64,000 nucleotides of DNA. Origin: Planctomycetota bacterium. GTDB taxonomy: Bacteria; Planctomycetota; UBA1135; UBA2386. Below the pieces are notes generated by a model. The model saw nothing but the letters and a program-made list of their open reading frames with translations, searched no databases and had not been told where the DNA came from. Every line of letters begins with the position of its first letter. Within the stretch, counting starts at the first letter, position 1. The stretch covers positions 953,001 through 1,017,000 of the forward strand of contig JADJWQ010000002.1 in NCBI GenBank assembly GCA_016716265.1, given 5' to 3'. Below, in pieces: positions 18,616 through 26,361 of the stretch. Made by a program: the position numbers and the translations under genes.

Positions 18616-19078
18616 GTCGTGTACCGGGGGCAAGCGGAAGCGGCGCGCGTGCGGGGGAATGTGCGGTGTGCGCGCGAGCGGCGGCGCTCTCGATGCGCGG
18701 CATGCGAGAGCGGTCGCGGGTGCGTACTACAGCGACCTCCCAGCACGTTGGAATGACCCGCTCTCGTGCTCTCCTGCGGCGCGAAGAGACGCCCATCTTC
18801 GCCCGAGGCGACACGCCGCGCCCGGGAATCCCGGCTTTCAACCGAACGCCAACGCCGAGCAGCTGCGGTCCGATGTGCGGCCGCAGGTAGCCCCGGCTGC
18901 AGCAGCAGGGGTCGAAGATCTTGTGGCAGGGAATGCAGTGGTACCGCCTGGCCGCGATCTGACCTGACCGCCCCGCTCCCGTCGCTGCCTCCCCTGTGAA
19001 GCCTCCCGCGGCGTATCAAGCCAGCGGAGACGCCCCGTTCAAGGTCGGGACCCACTCCAGAAACGCGGCGAGCACGCC
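18616..19078. other. 463-base intergenic stretch with no supported gene
   Basis: Open frames here are Arg/Ser/Pro-rich shadows. One minus-strand frame near 18870-18960 contains a short Cys-rich string (CHKIFDPCCCSRGYL) that could be a decayed remnant of a zinc-ribbon protein, but no start, ribosome site or longer homology is visible. The GC content begins to fall here. Confidence 0.4.
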
Positions 19079-19107
19079 TTGACCCAAAGGCTTACTAGTG
19101 GTAAGTT
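19079..19107 (+). promoter_or_regulatory. Predicted sigma70-type promoter of the ACP-ImmA-ThyA-MazG operon
   Basis: TTGACC at 19079-19084 and TAAGTT at 19102-19107 are separated by 17 bases, a reasonable -35/-10 pair. They lie 25 bases upstream of the preferred start at 19132. The -10 box overlaps the repeated CTTAC/GTAAG half-sites, as expected for repression. Confidence 0.45.
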
Positions 19108-19116
19108 TTTCTTACC
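19091..19116. promoter_or_regulatory. Repeated half-site operator (CTTAC/GTAAG)
   Basis: CTTAC, TAGTG, GTAAG, TTTTT and CTTACC follow one another, giving two overlapping inverted repeats that share the central GGTAAG. They cover the predicted -10 element. The XRE/ImmA-IrrE protein encoded two cistrons down is the natural candidate to bind here, since such proteins commonly autoregulate. This is inference from position and symmetry. Confidence 0.5.
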
Positions 19117-19131
19117 TACATGGAGGCGCAC

Positions 19132-19428
19132 ATGAATACCGACCGTGACCAGATCGAGACCAAGGTGCTGGCAGTGCTCAGGGAGGTCCAGGAACTCAGC
19201 GGCAGGACATGGGCCGATCTCGGTCCCCACTCGAAGCCCATCGGCGATCTGGACGGCTTCGATTCGCTGATCGCGATCGAGGTGACCGTCCTGCTTGAGG
19301 AGAAGCTCGGGTGCAGCCTCGACAAGAACAACCTGTTCGTGTCCGAGGACGGTACGCGCGCGCTCTCGCTGAAGGAGGTCACCAACCGCATCTCCGAACT
19401 GCTCGCCGCCAGCGGAGGGAAGGCATGA
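19132..19428 (+). CDS. Acyl-carrier-protein-like protein
   Basis: A 98-residue acidic helical protein that fits the acyl/peptidyl carrier fold. The motif GFDSLIAIEV places Ser45 in the DSL position that normally receives 4'-phosphopantetheine, and helices on either side (VLREVQELSG, LKEVTNRISELL) fit a four-helix bundle. ATG 19132 is preferred over ATG 19120 because GGAGG lies 5 bases upstream. The stop overlaps the next start (ATGA). It is the first gene of the operon. No acyl-activating enzyme, ketosynthase or phosphopantetheinyl transferase is nearby, so the cargo is unknown. Confidence 0.7.
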   Translation: MNTDRDQIETKVLAVLREVQELSGRTWADLGPHSKPIGDLDGFDSLIAIEVTVLLEEKLGCSLDKNNLFVSEDGTRALSLKEVTNRISELLAASGGKA

Positions 19429-20609
19429 GCACCGTGGCTGAGCGACTGCGTCTCGCCCGCCAACAAGCCGGTCTCTCCCAGGGTCAAGTCGCGAAGATGT
19501 TGGACATGCATCGGCCCACGATCTCGGAAATCGAGGCCGGTAGACGTCGGGTGCCGGCCGAGGAACTCGCGCAGTTCTCACGAATCTACGAGGTCTCCGT
19601 GGCATGGCTTGCGGGATCGGAAGGCGGCGATGAAGGCGTGGACGATCGGGTGAGACTTGCGGCCCGTGAACTCTCCAAGCTCAAGCGCGACGATCTCGAC
19701 AAGCGTACTTCGCCTCCTCTCGAGTCTGCGCAAGTCGAGGCGCGAGAAGCGGTGAGAACGGACGACCTCGCCAGAATGGCGGCTCGCGCAGCCGCTCGCG
19801 TCCGCGCCGATCTCGGCGTCGGGCCAGCAGAGGGAGTGTGCCCGTTCGACATCGCCGAGGGGCTCGAGGTGCCCGTTCGCCTGGTCCCTCTGCCGAGCCT
19901 CGAGGGCATGTACTCCCCAGAGCCCAGGCCTACCATACTGGTGAGCGCCGAGCGACCTCCCGGCCGCAGGCGCTACACCTGCGGCCACGAGATCGGCCAC
20001 CACGTCTTCGGTCACGGCACCCGGCTGGATGAGCTCAGGGAAGATCTCACCGTTGACACCTGGAACCCCGATGAGTTCGTGGCACAGCGGTTTGCTGCGG
20101 CGCTGATGATGCCCAAGCTCGCCATCAACTCCGCGTTCGCCAAGCGCGGTTGGTCCGTCGCGGACGTGACGCCTGAGATGATCTTCGTGGTCGCGCAGGA
20201 ACTCGGGGTCGGCTTCACAACGCTGATCGCGCACCTTGAGCGGACGCTTCGACTCCTTTCGCCGAGCGTGGCGGAAGAGTACCGTCGCGTGAGGCTCCCG
20301 AAGCTGCGCGAGCGACTCGCCGGCTTCGAGGTCGAGCACGACCTGGTGGTCGTCGACCAGCACTGGGGTCGGCGAACCGTCGACCTGGAGGTTGGCGATG
20401 TCGTCGTCCTGCCAATGGGCGCGGAGGTGATCGGCGCATGTGCATCGGTAATAGCAGGACATGAGGGATACTGGGTCGCGTGCTCACCCGGAATCGGAGC
20501 GGTGTCGATCGCCGCGGGACGGCCAGAGTTGTCGCTTCGTGTGAGCCGAAGAGCATTCACGGGTTTGGCGCGGTACCGGCACTTGGAGGACGTCGCCGAT
20601 GGCGAGTGA
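19425..20609 (+). CDS. XRE HTH regulator fused to ImmA/IrrE zinc metallopeptidase
   Basis: A 394-residue protein. Residues 5-60 are an XRE-type helix-turn-helix (LARQQAGLSQGQVAKMLDM, RPTISEIEAGRRRVP). Residues 115-280 are an ImmA/IrrE-type peptidase with HEIGH at 188-192 and the FAAALMMPK helix. This family classically cleaves partner repressors on stress or phage signals. The last 100 residues are beta-rich (VVLPMGAEVIGACASVIAGH) and have no familiar motif. It overlaps the carrier-protein gene (ATGA), and the ThyA-like gene starts 11 bases before its end. It probably senses a stimulus and controls the operon. Confidence 0.85.
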   Translation: MSTVAERLRLARQQAGLSQGQVAKMLDMHRPTISEIEAGRRRVPAEELAQFSRIYEVSVAWLAGSEGGDEGVDDRVRLAARELSKLKRDDLDKRTSPPLESAQVEAREAVRTDDLARMAARAAARVRADLGVGPAEGVCPFDIAEGLEVPVRLVPLPSLEGMYSPEPRPTILVSAERPPGRRRYTCGHEIGHHVFGHGTRLDELREDLTVDTWNPDEFVAQRFAAALMMPKLAINSAFAKRGWSVADVTPEMIFVVAQELGVGFTTLIAHLERTLRLLSPSVAEEYRRVRLPKLRERLAGFEVEHDLVVVDQHWGRRTVDLEVGDVVVLPMGAEVIGACASVIAGHEGYWVACSPGIGAVSIAAGRPELSLRVSRRAFTGLARYRHLEDVADGE

Positions 20610-21378
20610 GCAGTTCATCGAGGAGGCGAACCTGTCGGTTGCGTGGGCACGGGCGCTTCGCATCGCCAGCGCACGAGGGCGCAAGGAGGTTGGTCCCCTC
20701 GTCGTCTCGGTCACCGGGTTTGACACGAGCGGCGCCTTCAAGGAGGAAACCAGGATCCGGAGAGAACTCGACGCCCTCCTCGCCGGGCGGGGCATGCAGA
20801 GCGTCGACACGGTCGCGAACACGATCTTCCCGTGGTCGATGTGGAACCCATCGGCACCGCGGCGTCAGCTGTTCGACCGATACAGCAGGATTGCCCCACG
20901 CCTACGGCGCGCCTCTGGCAAGAACCGCCGCGGCATCTACTTCGATCGGATGATCAGCGGGGGTCCGACGGGGAACGAGAATCAGGTCGAGTTCGCCCTT
21001 GCCACCTACAGCGCACGCAACAGTGTGAGGCGAAGCGTGCTTCAGATCGGCATCTTCAATCCCGCGCAAGATCACTCTGCGGCGGCGCAGCTTGGCTTCC
21101 CCTGCTTGCAGCACGTCACCTTCGCGCCCATCGATGGTGGCCTTTGCCTGAACGCCTTCTACGCGAGCCAGTACATGGTCGAGCGCGCATACGGGAACTA
21201 CGTCGGCCTCTGCAGGCTTGGCTGCTTTGCAGCCCACGAACTCGGTCTCCAGCTGATCCGGATGACCTGTTTCACGGGGATTGCCGAGTGCGAGATCGGG
21301 AAGGGCAAGTTGGCCAAACTGCTGGCCGCTGCCGACGAAGTCATCGGGCCGAACGAGCGGCCTGGAGTGATGTCATGA
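20599..21378 (+). CDS. Thymidylate-synthase-like protein (ThyA superfamily)
   Basis: A 259-residue protein whose C-terminal half resembles thymidylate synthase and pyrimidine hydroxymethylases. FPCLQHVTF puts Cys169 where ThyA has its nucleophile. The following block (GGLCLNAFYASQYMVERAYG, then NYVGLCRLGC) parallels the ThyA substrate-binding strand-helix, with Asn200 near the base-reading Asn. The Arg of the usual QRSxD phosphate motif is replaced (YASQY), so the substrate may not be a free nucleotide monophosphate. The N-terminal 100 residues differ from ThyA. The gene overlaps the previous one by 11 bases and the next by ATGA. The family link is by eye and moderately sure. Confidence 0.65.
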   Translation: MASEQFIEEANLSVAWARALRIASARGRKEVGPLVVSVTGFDTSGAFKEETRIRRELDALLAGRGMQSVDTVANTIFPWSMWNPSAPRRQLFDRYSRIAPRLRRASGKNRRGIYFDRMISGGPTGNENQVEFALATYSARNSVRRSVLQIGIFNPAQDHSAAAQLGFPCLQHVTFAPIDGGLCLNAFYASQYMVERAYGNYVGLCRLGCFAAHELGLQLIRMTCFTGIAECEIGKGKLAKLLAAADEVIGPNERPGVMS

Positions 21379-22304
21379 ACTTCGACGAGTACCAGCGCAG
21401 AGCAACCGTCACCGATCAGAACCCAAGGCCGGCGGATGAGTCTGAAGGTGTTCCGCCGCCTCCGACAGAGCCACACCGGCACGAAGTGATCCCGCTCCTC
21501 GGGCTCGTGGGCGAGGTCGGAGGCCTGCTGGCAGAGTACAAGAAGCTGCTCCGTGACGGCGCAACGCACAGGAAGTTCCGCGATGAGGTCGCCGAGGAGT
21601 TGGGCGACATCCTCTGGTACGTGTCGAACGTCGCGTCCAAGTTCGACCTCGACTTAGAGGAGATCGCGAGCGCCAACCTCGCAAAGGTCGAGGATCGGTG
21701 GCGTGCGCCACGACAACGACGGCAGCTCTACGACGAGGCTTTCGACCGTGACCAGAGGCTCCCGCGCCAATTCGAGTACGCATTCGAACACCAAGACGTC
21801 GATGGAGTCACGAAGCTGGTGCTCATCGACCGTCGGAACGGAGGGACGACTGGTGACCCGCTCACCGACAACGCCTACGAAGACGACGGCTACCGCTACC
21901 ATGACGTCGTTCACCTCGGCTTCGCGGCGTGCCTCGGGTGGTCACCCGTGTGGCGAAAGCTGCTCCGCAAGCAGAAGCGCGTCGCGAACCGCATCCCACG
22001 TGACTTGGCAGACGCCGAGGATGGCGGTCGCGCGCAGGTAATCGAGGAGGCGATCGTCGCGGCTGCGTACGTCTACGCCGCCGATCACGGCTTCTTGGAG
22101 AACCTCCCGAGCGTCGACTGGCACCTGCTACGCCACATCAGACAGCTCACGGCAAACCTGGAGGTCCACAACGTCTCGGCGTGGGAGTGGAACGACGCTC
22201 TCCTCCGTAGCTTCGCAGTCTGGCGGCAGCTTCGCGGCAACGGTGGTGGCATCGTCCGTGGCGATCTCGATGCCGGCACGATCGAGTTCATCGCGGAGGC
22301 GTAG
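21375..22304 (+). CDS. MazG-type pyrophosphohydrolase with C-terminal helical domain
   Basis: A 309-residue protein. Residues 1-110 form an all-alpha MazG-like nucleoside triphosphate pyrophosphohydrolase domain, with metal-binding GEVGGLLAEYKK and EVAEELGDILWYVSNVASKF followed by ANLAKVEDRW. Residues 165-300 form a second domain (DGYRYHDVVHLGFAACLGWS, VIEEAIVAAAYVYAADH) seen in other MazG-family proteins, whose role I do not know. Such enzymes remove unusual or excess dNTPs and act in stress and phage responses. ATG 21375 overlaps the ThyA-like stop. Its last 17 bases overlap the convergent base-modification gene. Confidence 0.85.
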   Translation: MNFDEYQRRATVTDQNPRPADESEGVPPPPTEPHRHEVIPLLGLVGEVGGLLAEYKKLLRDGATHRKFRDEVAEELGDILWYVSNVASKFDLDLEEIASANLAKVEDRWRAPRQRRQLYDEAFDRDQRLPRQFEYAFEHQDVDGVTKLVLIDRRNGGTTGDPLTDNAYEDDGYRYHDVVHLGFAACLGWSPVWRKLLRKQKRVANRIPRDLADAEDGGRAQVIEEAIVAAAYVYAADHGFLENLPSVDWHLLRHIRQLTANLEVHNVSAWEWNDALLRSFAVWRQLRGNGGGIVRGDLDAGTIEFIAEA

Positions 22305-23370
22305 CTGCGAACGCAAGGACGCCTTGGTGTGGCTGGCCAGCCTTCGACAGTGATGTACTGGGTGACAGAGTGGTCGGCAGCTTGATGCCCCACTTCGGTG
22401 GGTACCACTGCGGAAGCGGCGAGCGGCTCGGCGCGAACTTCTGCTTGATGCGAGTGCGGCCGGACGTGCCCTTTACGTCGGGGTGCACGACGCGGGCGTA
22501 CTTGTCGACCTCACAGAAGAGGTTCTGGCAGTCGATGAGTTGCAGGGGACGGCCCCAGAGGTCTTGGAACTCAAGACCTAGGCGGCGGAACTCGGCATCG
22601 GCGATCCCAGCCATCGTGCGGATGACATCGGCCTCGGTGAGGCCTGCCGTGTCCGCGAAGCACTTCCTGATTCCATCCCGCGCGCCCGGCCCGGCAACGA
22701 CGAAGTCCATCTCGGAGAAGTCCAACATCGAGCTGTAGTTGAGGTCGATAGTGAACTGGAATGCGAGGAATCCGCCGAGCGAACGGTAACCACGGAGGAT
22801 CTCGTAAACGCTCTCGAGGGAACGAGCCCGCTCAACTAGGGCTGGAACGCCATCGCGCATGAGATGCTCGAGGAGGCGGAGGTGGTTTCGGTGCTTGCGT
22901 CGCGAGCCGAATGCGGGCGACGGCATGATGTACGCGGCCGAGTAGACCCGCTCGCCCCGCTTCATGAGCCCATCGAACACACGCGCGTAACGCTCGAACT
23001 CGAACTTACTCCAGCTTGGCGGACCGACTTCGCCGGCGAGCGCTTCCCAAGTCTCGATTCGGTTGAAGAACTTGAAGAGGAGGGCGCGGAAGAAGATCTC
23101 CTCGCTCGTCTGCGGCCCCTCGTAGAGGACGTGTCGGATCAAGTACTGGCTCACTCGGTCCGCCGCCCGGTAGACATTCGTGAACCGGTGGTCGGCGAGC
23201 ACGGGATCGTCTGTCCACGGTGGCGGGGTTCCCAGGACCCTCTGCATGAAGAGGGCCTGACGCTGCGCAGCGAAGCGCCAGTACGTGTCGAAAACGGGGG
23301 TCGTCTTGAGGACGCGGCTCGGTCCCGCCTCGATGCATTGCGGGTGCCGGCGACGAGCAGCCGTGGGCAT
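22288..23370 (-). CDS. DNA base hypermodification protein (5-hmU DNA kinase / aGPT-pyrophosphorylase family)
   Basis: A 360-residue protein of the helical family linked to thymine hypermodification in phages (HMUDK_hel, alpha-glutamyl/putrescinyl-thymine pyrophosphorylase type). Diagnostic blocks are FTNVYRAADRVSQYLIRHVL (63-82), ALLFKFFNRIETWEAL (96-111), YSAAYIMPSP (143-152), FQFTIDLNYSSMLDFSEMDF (204-223), AGPGARDGIRKCF and LQLIDCQNLFCEVDKYARV (276-294). These enzymes activate 5-hydroxymethyluracil in DNA for further decoration. It is convergent with the ThyA/MazG operon and overlaps its end by 17 bases. Start ATG 23370; domain homology begins about residue 25. No tailoring enzyme is present nearby. 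Confidence 0.85.
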   Translation of the reverse strand: MPTAARRRHPQCIEAGPSRVLKTTPVFDTYWRFAAQRQALFMQRVLGTPPPWTDDPVLADHRFTNVYRAADRVSQYLIRHVLYEGPQTSEEIFFRALLFKFFNRIETWEALAGEVGPPSWSKFEFERYARVFDGLMKRGERVYSAAYIMPSPAFGSRRKHRNHLRLLEHLMRDGVPALVERARSLESVYEILRGYRSLGGFLAFQFTIDLNYSSMLDFSEMDFVVAGPGARDGIRKCFADTAGLTEADVIRTMAGIADAEFRRLGLEFQDLWGRPLQLIDCQNLFCEVDKYARVVHPDVKGTSGRTRIKQKFAPSRSPLPQWYPPKWGIKLPTTLSPSTSLSKAGQPHQGVLAFAATPPR

Positions 23371-23395
23371 CGGCCGGATTCAACCTGACGAGGAG

Positions 23396-23788
23396 TTACG
23401 GAGCAAGCATCCTTCCTTCAACGCTTCGGACTCGTGGGCCGCCTCTGTGCGCGCGGCCGGAGTTCCTTAGGACGCGCTCGCTGCACCGCTCGGTGCCGAG
23501 GAGGATCTCCTGCTGCACGTCCACGGGCAGGAGCGCGAGGTCCATCAACTGCGAAGTCCGTGCTCGCGTGATGCCAAGCACCGCCGCAGCGTGCGCGTAG
23601 TTGCGCAACTCGCCAGCGTCGATGAGCCGCTCGATGTAGTGCGCGAGCGCGAGCCGACGGGCAAGGGTATACGTGAACACCAGCACCGGCGCGGCGTCGG
23701 CCTGGGTTGCGCGATCGGCGCCAGCATCCGGACGCTTGCGTGGCCGCTGCTTCCCGAGCCGGCTCTGGATCCGGATCGTCGGCTCCAT
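23396..23788 (-). CDS. Small HTH (ParB/KorB-like) recombinase partner
   Basis: A 130-residue basic protein with a central helix-turn-helix region (RNYAHAAAVLGITRARTSQL then MDLALLPVDVQQEILLG), like the DNA-binding domain of KorB/ParB proteins. ATG 23788 overlaps the recombinase stop, so the two genes are coupled. Small HTH proteins of this kind commonly accompany serine recombinases in genomic islands. A role as excision or directionality partner is inference. The last 25 residues are Arg/Gly-rich. Confidence 0.7.
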   Translation of the reverse strand: MEPTIRIQSRLGKQRPRKRPDAGADRATQADAAPVLVFTYTLARRLALAHYIERLIDAGELRNYAHAAAVLGITRARTSQLMDLALLPVDVQQEILLGTERCSERVLRNSGRAHRGGPRVRSVEGRMLAP

Positions 23789-25170
23789 CAGGTCACGCCC
23801 TCAGGGTTCCCGTAGTCCATGCGCCGCATCTCGATGTCGATCTCGTCGGTCATGGCGGTGTAGGTCACCCTGGCAATCAACGGGCGCAGGACTTGCTGGC
23901 GGTCCGATCGCCCGAGTTGGTCCCAGGCGGGCTGAACGGCGGCAAACGGCACGGACCCGGCATGGCCGTTCCGGCCGTTGCGGGAGGATTCGTGCTCCGC
24001 ACGATGCCGCTCGAACTCGGTGGCGACCGCCGATTCGAGCAACCCGTGCTCAGTCGCGGCCTCCTCAACCTTGCCGAACACGTGCGCCTCGACGGCCGAT
24101 GCCGAGACCCGACTGCCAGGGCAGGCATCCGCGCCGAGACTCTGCTGAGTCTGGCAGACGTAGTAGCGGTTCGTGCGCCCGGCCCTGGTGGTGTACGAAT
24201 GGCTCATCGCCTGGCCGCACACGCCACAGCGCAGCAGCCGATCCAAGCCGGCGTCCCACTTCCGACGTGGGCCGGCGCCGCAGCGACGGTTCCTCTGTAG
24301 CAGTTCCTGCACCGCGTCCCACGTCGCCCGTTCAACGATCGCCTTGTGCGCACCGTCCACGAGCGCCGATCCCGCGCGCACCATGCCGGCATAGAGCGGG
24401 TTCGTCAGCAACGTCTGCAGCGACGTCTTCGTGAACGGCAGGCCCGCCGACTCCCTTCCCTTCCTCGATCGGAACACCTTGGTCCGCACCCCGCGGCGGC
24501 GCAGCTCGCGGGCAGTCTCGAGCAGCGAACCGCGCTCCAGGTACGCAGCGAAGATCTCCCGCACCGTCGCCGCCTCGGCCTCGTTGACCACGAGCCGCTT
24601 GTCCTGGATGTCGTAGCCGAGCACCGGACGCCCGCCCGTCCAGAGCCCGTTGCGCCGGCATGCGGCAATCTTGTCCCGCGTGCGCTCGCTGATCACGTCG
24701 CGCTCGAACTCCGCGAACGACATCAGCAGGTTCAGGGTGAGCTTGCCGACGCTGGTCGCCGTCGAGAACTGTTGCGTCACCGACACGAACGTCACGCCGT
24801 GCCGCTCGAACAGGTCCATGATGCGCGCGAAGTCGGACAGGCTCCGGCTCAGGCGGTCGATCTTGTAGACCGCGACGCAGTCGACGGTGCCCGCCTTGAT
24901 GTCCGCGAGCAGCCGCTGGAACGAGGGCCGCGCGGTGTTGGCGCCGGTGAACCCGCCGTCGTCGTACCGCTGCGGCAGGGCCTTCCATCCGTGCGTACGC
25001 TGGCTCTGGATGTAGGCCTCGACGGTCTGCCGCTGCGCTTCGAGCGAGTTGAGCTCCTGGTCGAGACCCTCGGCGGTCGACTTCCGCGTGTAGATCGCGA
25101 CGCGGACCGCCGCTGGTCGCGCGGCGTGGCCGGTGCCCCTGGGGCGCGACGCGGCCCTGTCGTGCGGCAT
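23788..25170 (-). CDS. Large serine recombinase
   Basis: A 460-residue site-specific recombinase of the resolvase/invertase family. The N-terminal catalytic domain starts at VRVAIYTRKSTAEGLD, with nucleophile Ser31, and continues through YKIDRLSRSLSDFARIMDLF and SFAEFERDVISERTRDKI. A recombinase domain (GYDIQDKRLVVNEAEA) and a zinc ribbon (LRCGVCGQAMSHSY, CQTQQSLGADACPG) follow. ATG 25170 (MPHDRAASRP) was chosen because the longer frame would run into the DUF2924 gene, which stops 2 bases upstream. It probably moves the island. No attachment sites could be recognised. Confidence 0.9.
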   Translation of the reverse strand: MPHDRAASRPRGTGHAARPAAVRVAIYTRKSTAEGLDQELNSLEAQRQTVEAYIQSQRTHGWKALPQRYDDGGFTGANTARPSFQRLLADIKAGTVDCVAVYKIDRLSRSLSDFARIMDLFERHGVTFVSVTQQFSTATSVGKLTLNLLMSFAEFERDVISERTRDKIAACRRNGLWTGGRPVLGYDIQDKRLVVNEAEAATVREIFAAYLERGSLLETARELRRRGVRTKVFRSRKGRESAGLPFTKTSLQTLLTNPLYAGMVRAGSALVDGAHKAIVERATWDAVQELLQRNRRCGAGPRRKWDAGLDRLLRCGVCGQAMSHSYTTRAGRTNRYYVCQTQQSLGADACPGSRVSASAVEAHVFGKVEEAATEHGLLESAVATEFERHRAEHESSRNGRNGHAGSVPFAAVQPAWDQLGRSDRQQVLRPLIARVTYTAMTDEIDIEMRRMDYGNPEGVT

Positions 25171-25172
25171 CC

Positions 25173-25631
25173 TCACCGGGAAGCCCCGCGCTTCGTCAGG
25201 CCGAAGAAAAGGCGGCCGTTCCAGTGCGTGCCGGTGACCGCGCGAGCCACGGCCGAGAGGCTGGCCAACACCTGCCCTTCCCATTCGAACCCATCCTTCA
25301 ACACCCGCACGCGGATCTCCTGGTCACGCCACCGCCGCGTCAGGACCATGCCGGGAAGGAGAGCCTTCGGCGGGCCCTGGTTCGGGTGCCGCGGTCCGGG
25401 CGGCACGACGTCCTCGATCGGCGGCAGTTCGATCTCGCCGATCAGCTCCTCCAACCGGGCCTTGGCGACCTTGGAGAGCCCGCCGAGCCGGTGCTCCTGC
25501 ATCTTCCAGGCGATGCGCTTCCAGAGCCATGCCCGATGCCGGACGCGCGGCCGCTTGCCGAACACAGCCTCGTATCGCTCGGCCAGGTGCGCCACGTCCA
25601 TGGCCTGCAGTTCCGCGATCTCGGCGGCCAT
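25173..25631 (-). CDS. DUF2924 family protein
   Basis: A 152-residue protein matching the DUF2924 pattern: N-terminal helices (MAAEIAELQAMDVAHLAERY), RHRAWLWKRIAWKMQEHRLG, then a C-terminal segment PGMVLTRRWRDQEIRVRVL and HWNGRLFFGL. It has no assigned function and is typically found just upstream of a serine recombinase, as here. ATG 25631 is preceded by GGAAG and fits the family start. A GTG at 25670 is a possible alternative and would add 13 residues. Confidence 0.85.
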   Translation of the reverse strand: MAAEIAELQAMDVAHLAERYEAVFGKRPRVRHRAWLWKRIAWKMQEHRLGGLSKVAKARLEELIGEIELPPIEDVVPPGPRHPNQGPPKALLPGMVLTRRWRDQEIRVRVLKDGFEWEGQVLASLSAVARAVTGTHWNGRLFFGLTKRGASR

Positions 25632-26361
25632 GGGCTTCCTGGGCGGTATGTCGTTCACGTCCACGGACACATGGAGCCTCGATCTCGGGGTGTTGAGCAA
25701 GGCCCTCCGGCAGATCTCCGCTGGCCTGTGGGGAAACCGCGAATCCGCCCAGAACGTCGGGCCCGCGCACGCCTGCGCGGCATGCGGAGCAGAACATGTG
25801 CCGCCCCCCTTGATCAATCCGACTCCAGCCCCCTGACGAGCCACCCCACCCAGCACGGAGATCGGCGCAGCAGACCGGGACATCCACAGTCCCGATGCCC
25901 AACGTCGCACCGTCGGAGTACGCCTTCGAGGCGCCGCTGCGGCCGCGACCCCGGCACGAGTGTAGACTGGCGACCGTCACAACGGCCGGGGCTCGTCCGC
26001 GGCGCCTTCGCTGGCGCCTGACTCTCCTTCTTCCCCTTTTCCCCAAGCGGCGGCCCCGGCCACCTTCTGCCGTCGGCGGGCGGCAGGACGCCGGCCGAAG
26101 GTTGGAATGGTTCGGATCCGGCCTCGGGACGCGTGCGCTCCGTGGTCATGGACTCGGTGCTCGAGGTGGGCATCGACCTCGTCGGCATACCGAGTTGCGG
26201 CAGTCAGGTGATCGGCTTGGCGTCCGTGACGGCGGGGCAGCGCTCGCCGCGCCCCATGGTCGCCAGCAGCCAAGCCGCGGCCCGCCACGTCGCTCGCATT
26301 CTCGGCGGCGGTGGGCATGGGCGCGCGGCATGAAGCCGCTGGCACGGCCGAGCTGCCGCGG
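25632..26361. other. 730-base stretch without a supported gene
   Basis: It lies between the recombinase cassette and the small lipoprotein gene. Frames on both strands are Arg/Pro/Gly-rich and lack start signals or recognisable motifs. It may hold promoter and attachment DNA of the element or decayed genes. Confidence 0.4.

Noticed and set aside
18295..18633. Minus-strand open frame across the tRNA with residues such as CDPLINSQLLYRLSYRG
   Set aside because: This is the familiar artefact of reading the antisense strand of a tRNA-Asn gene.
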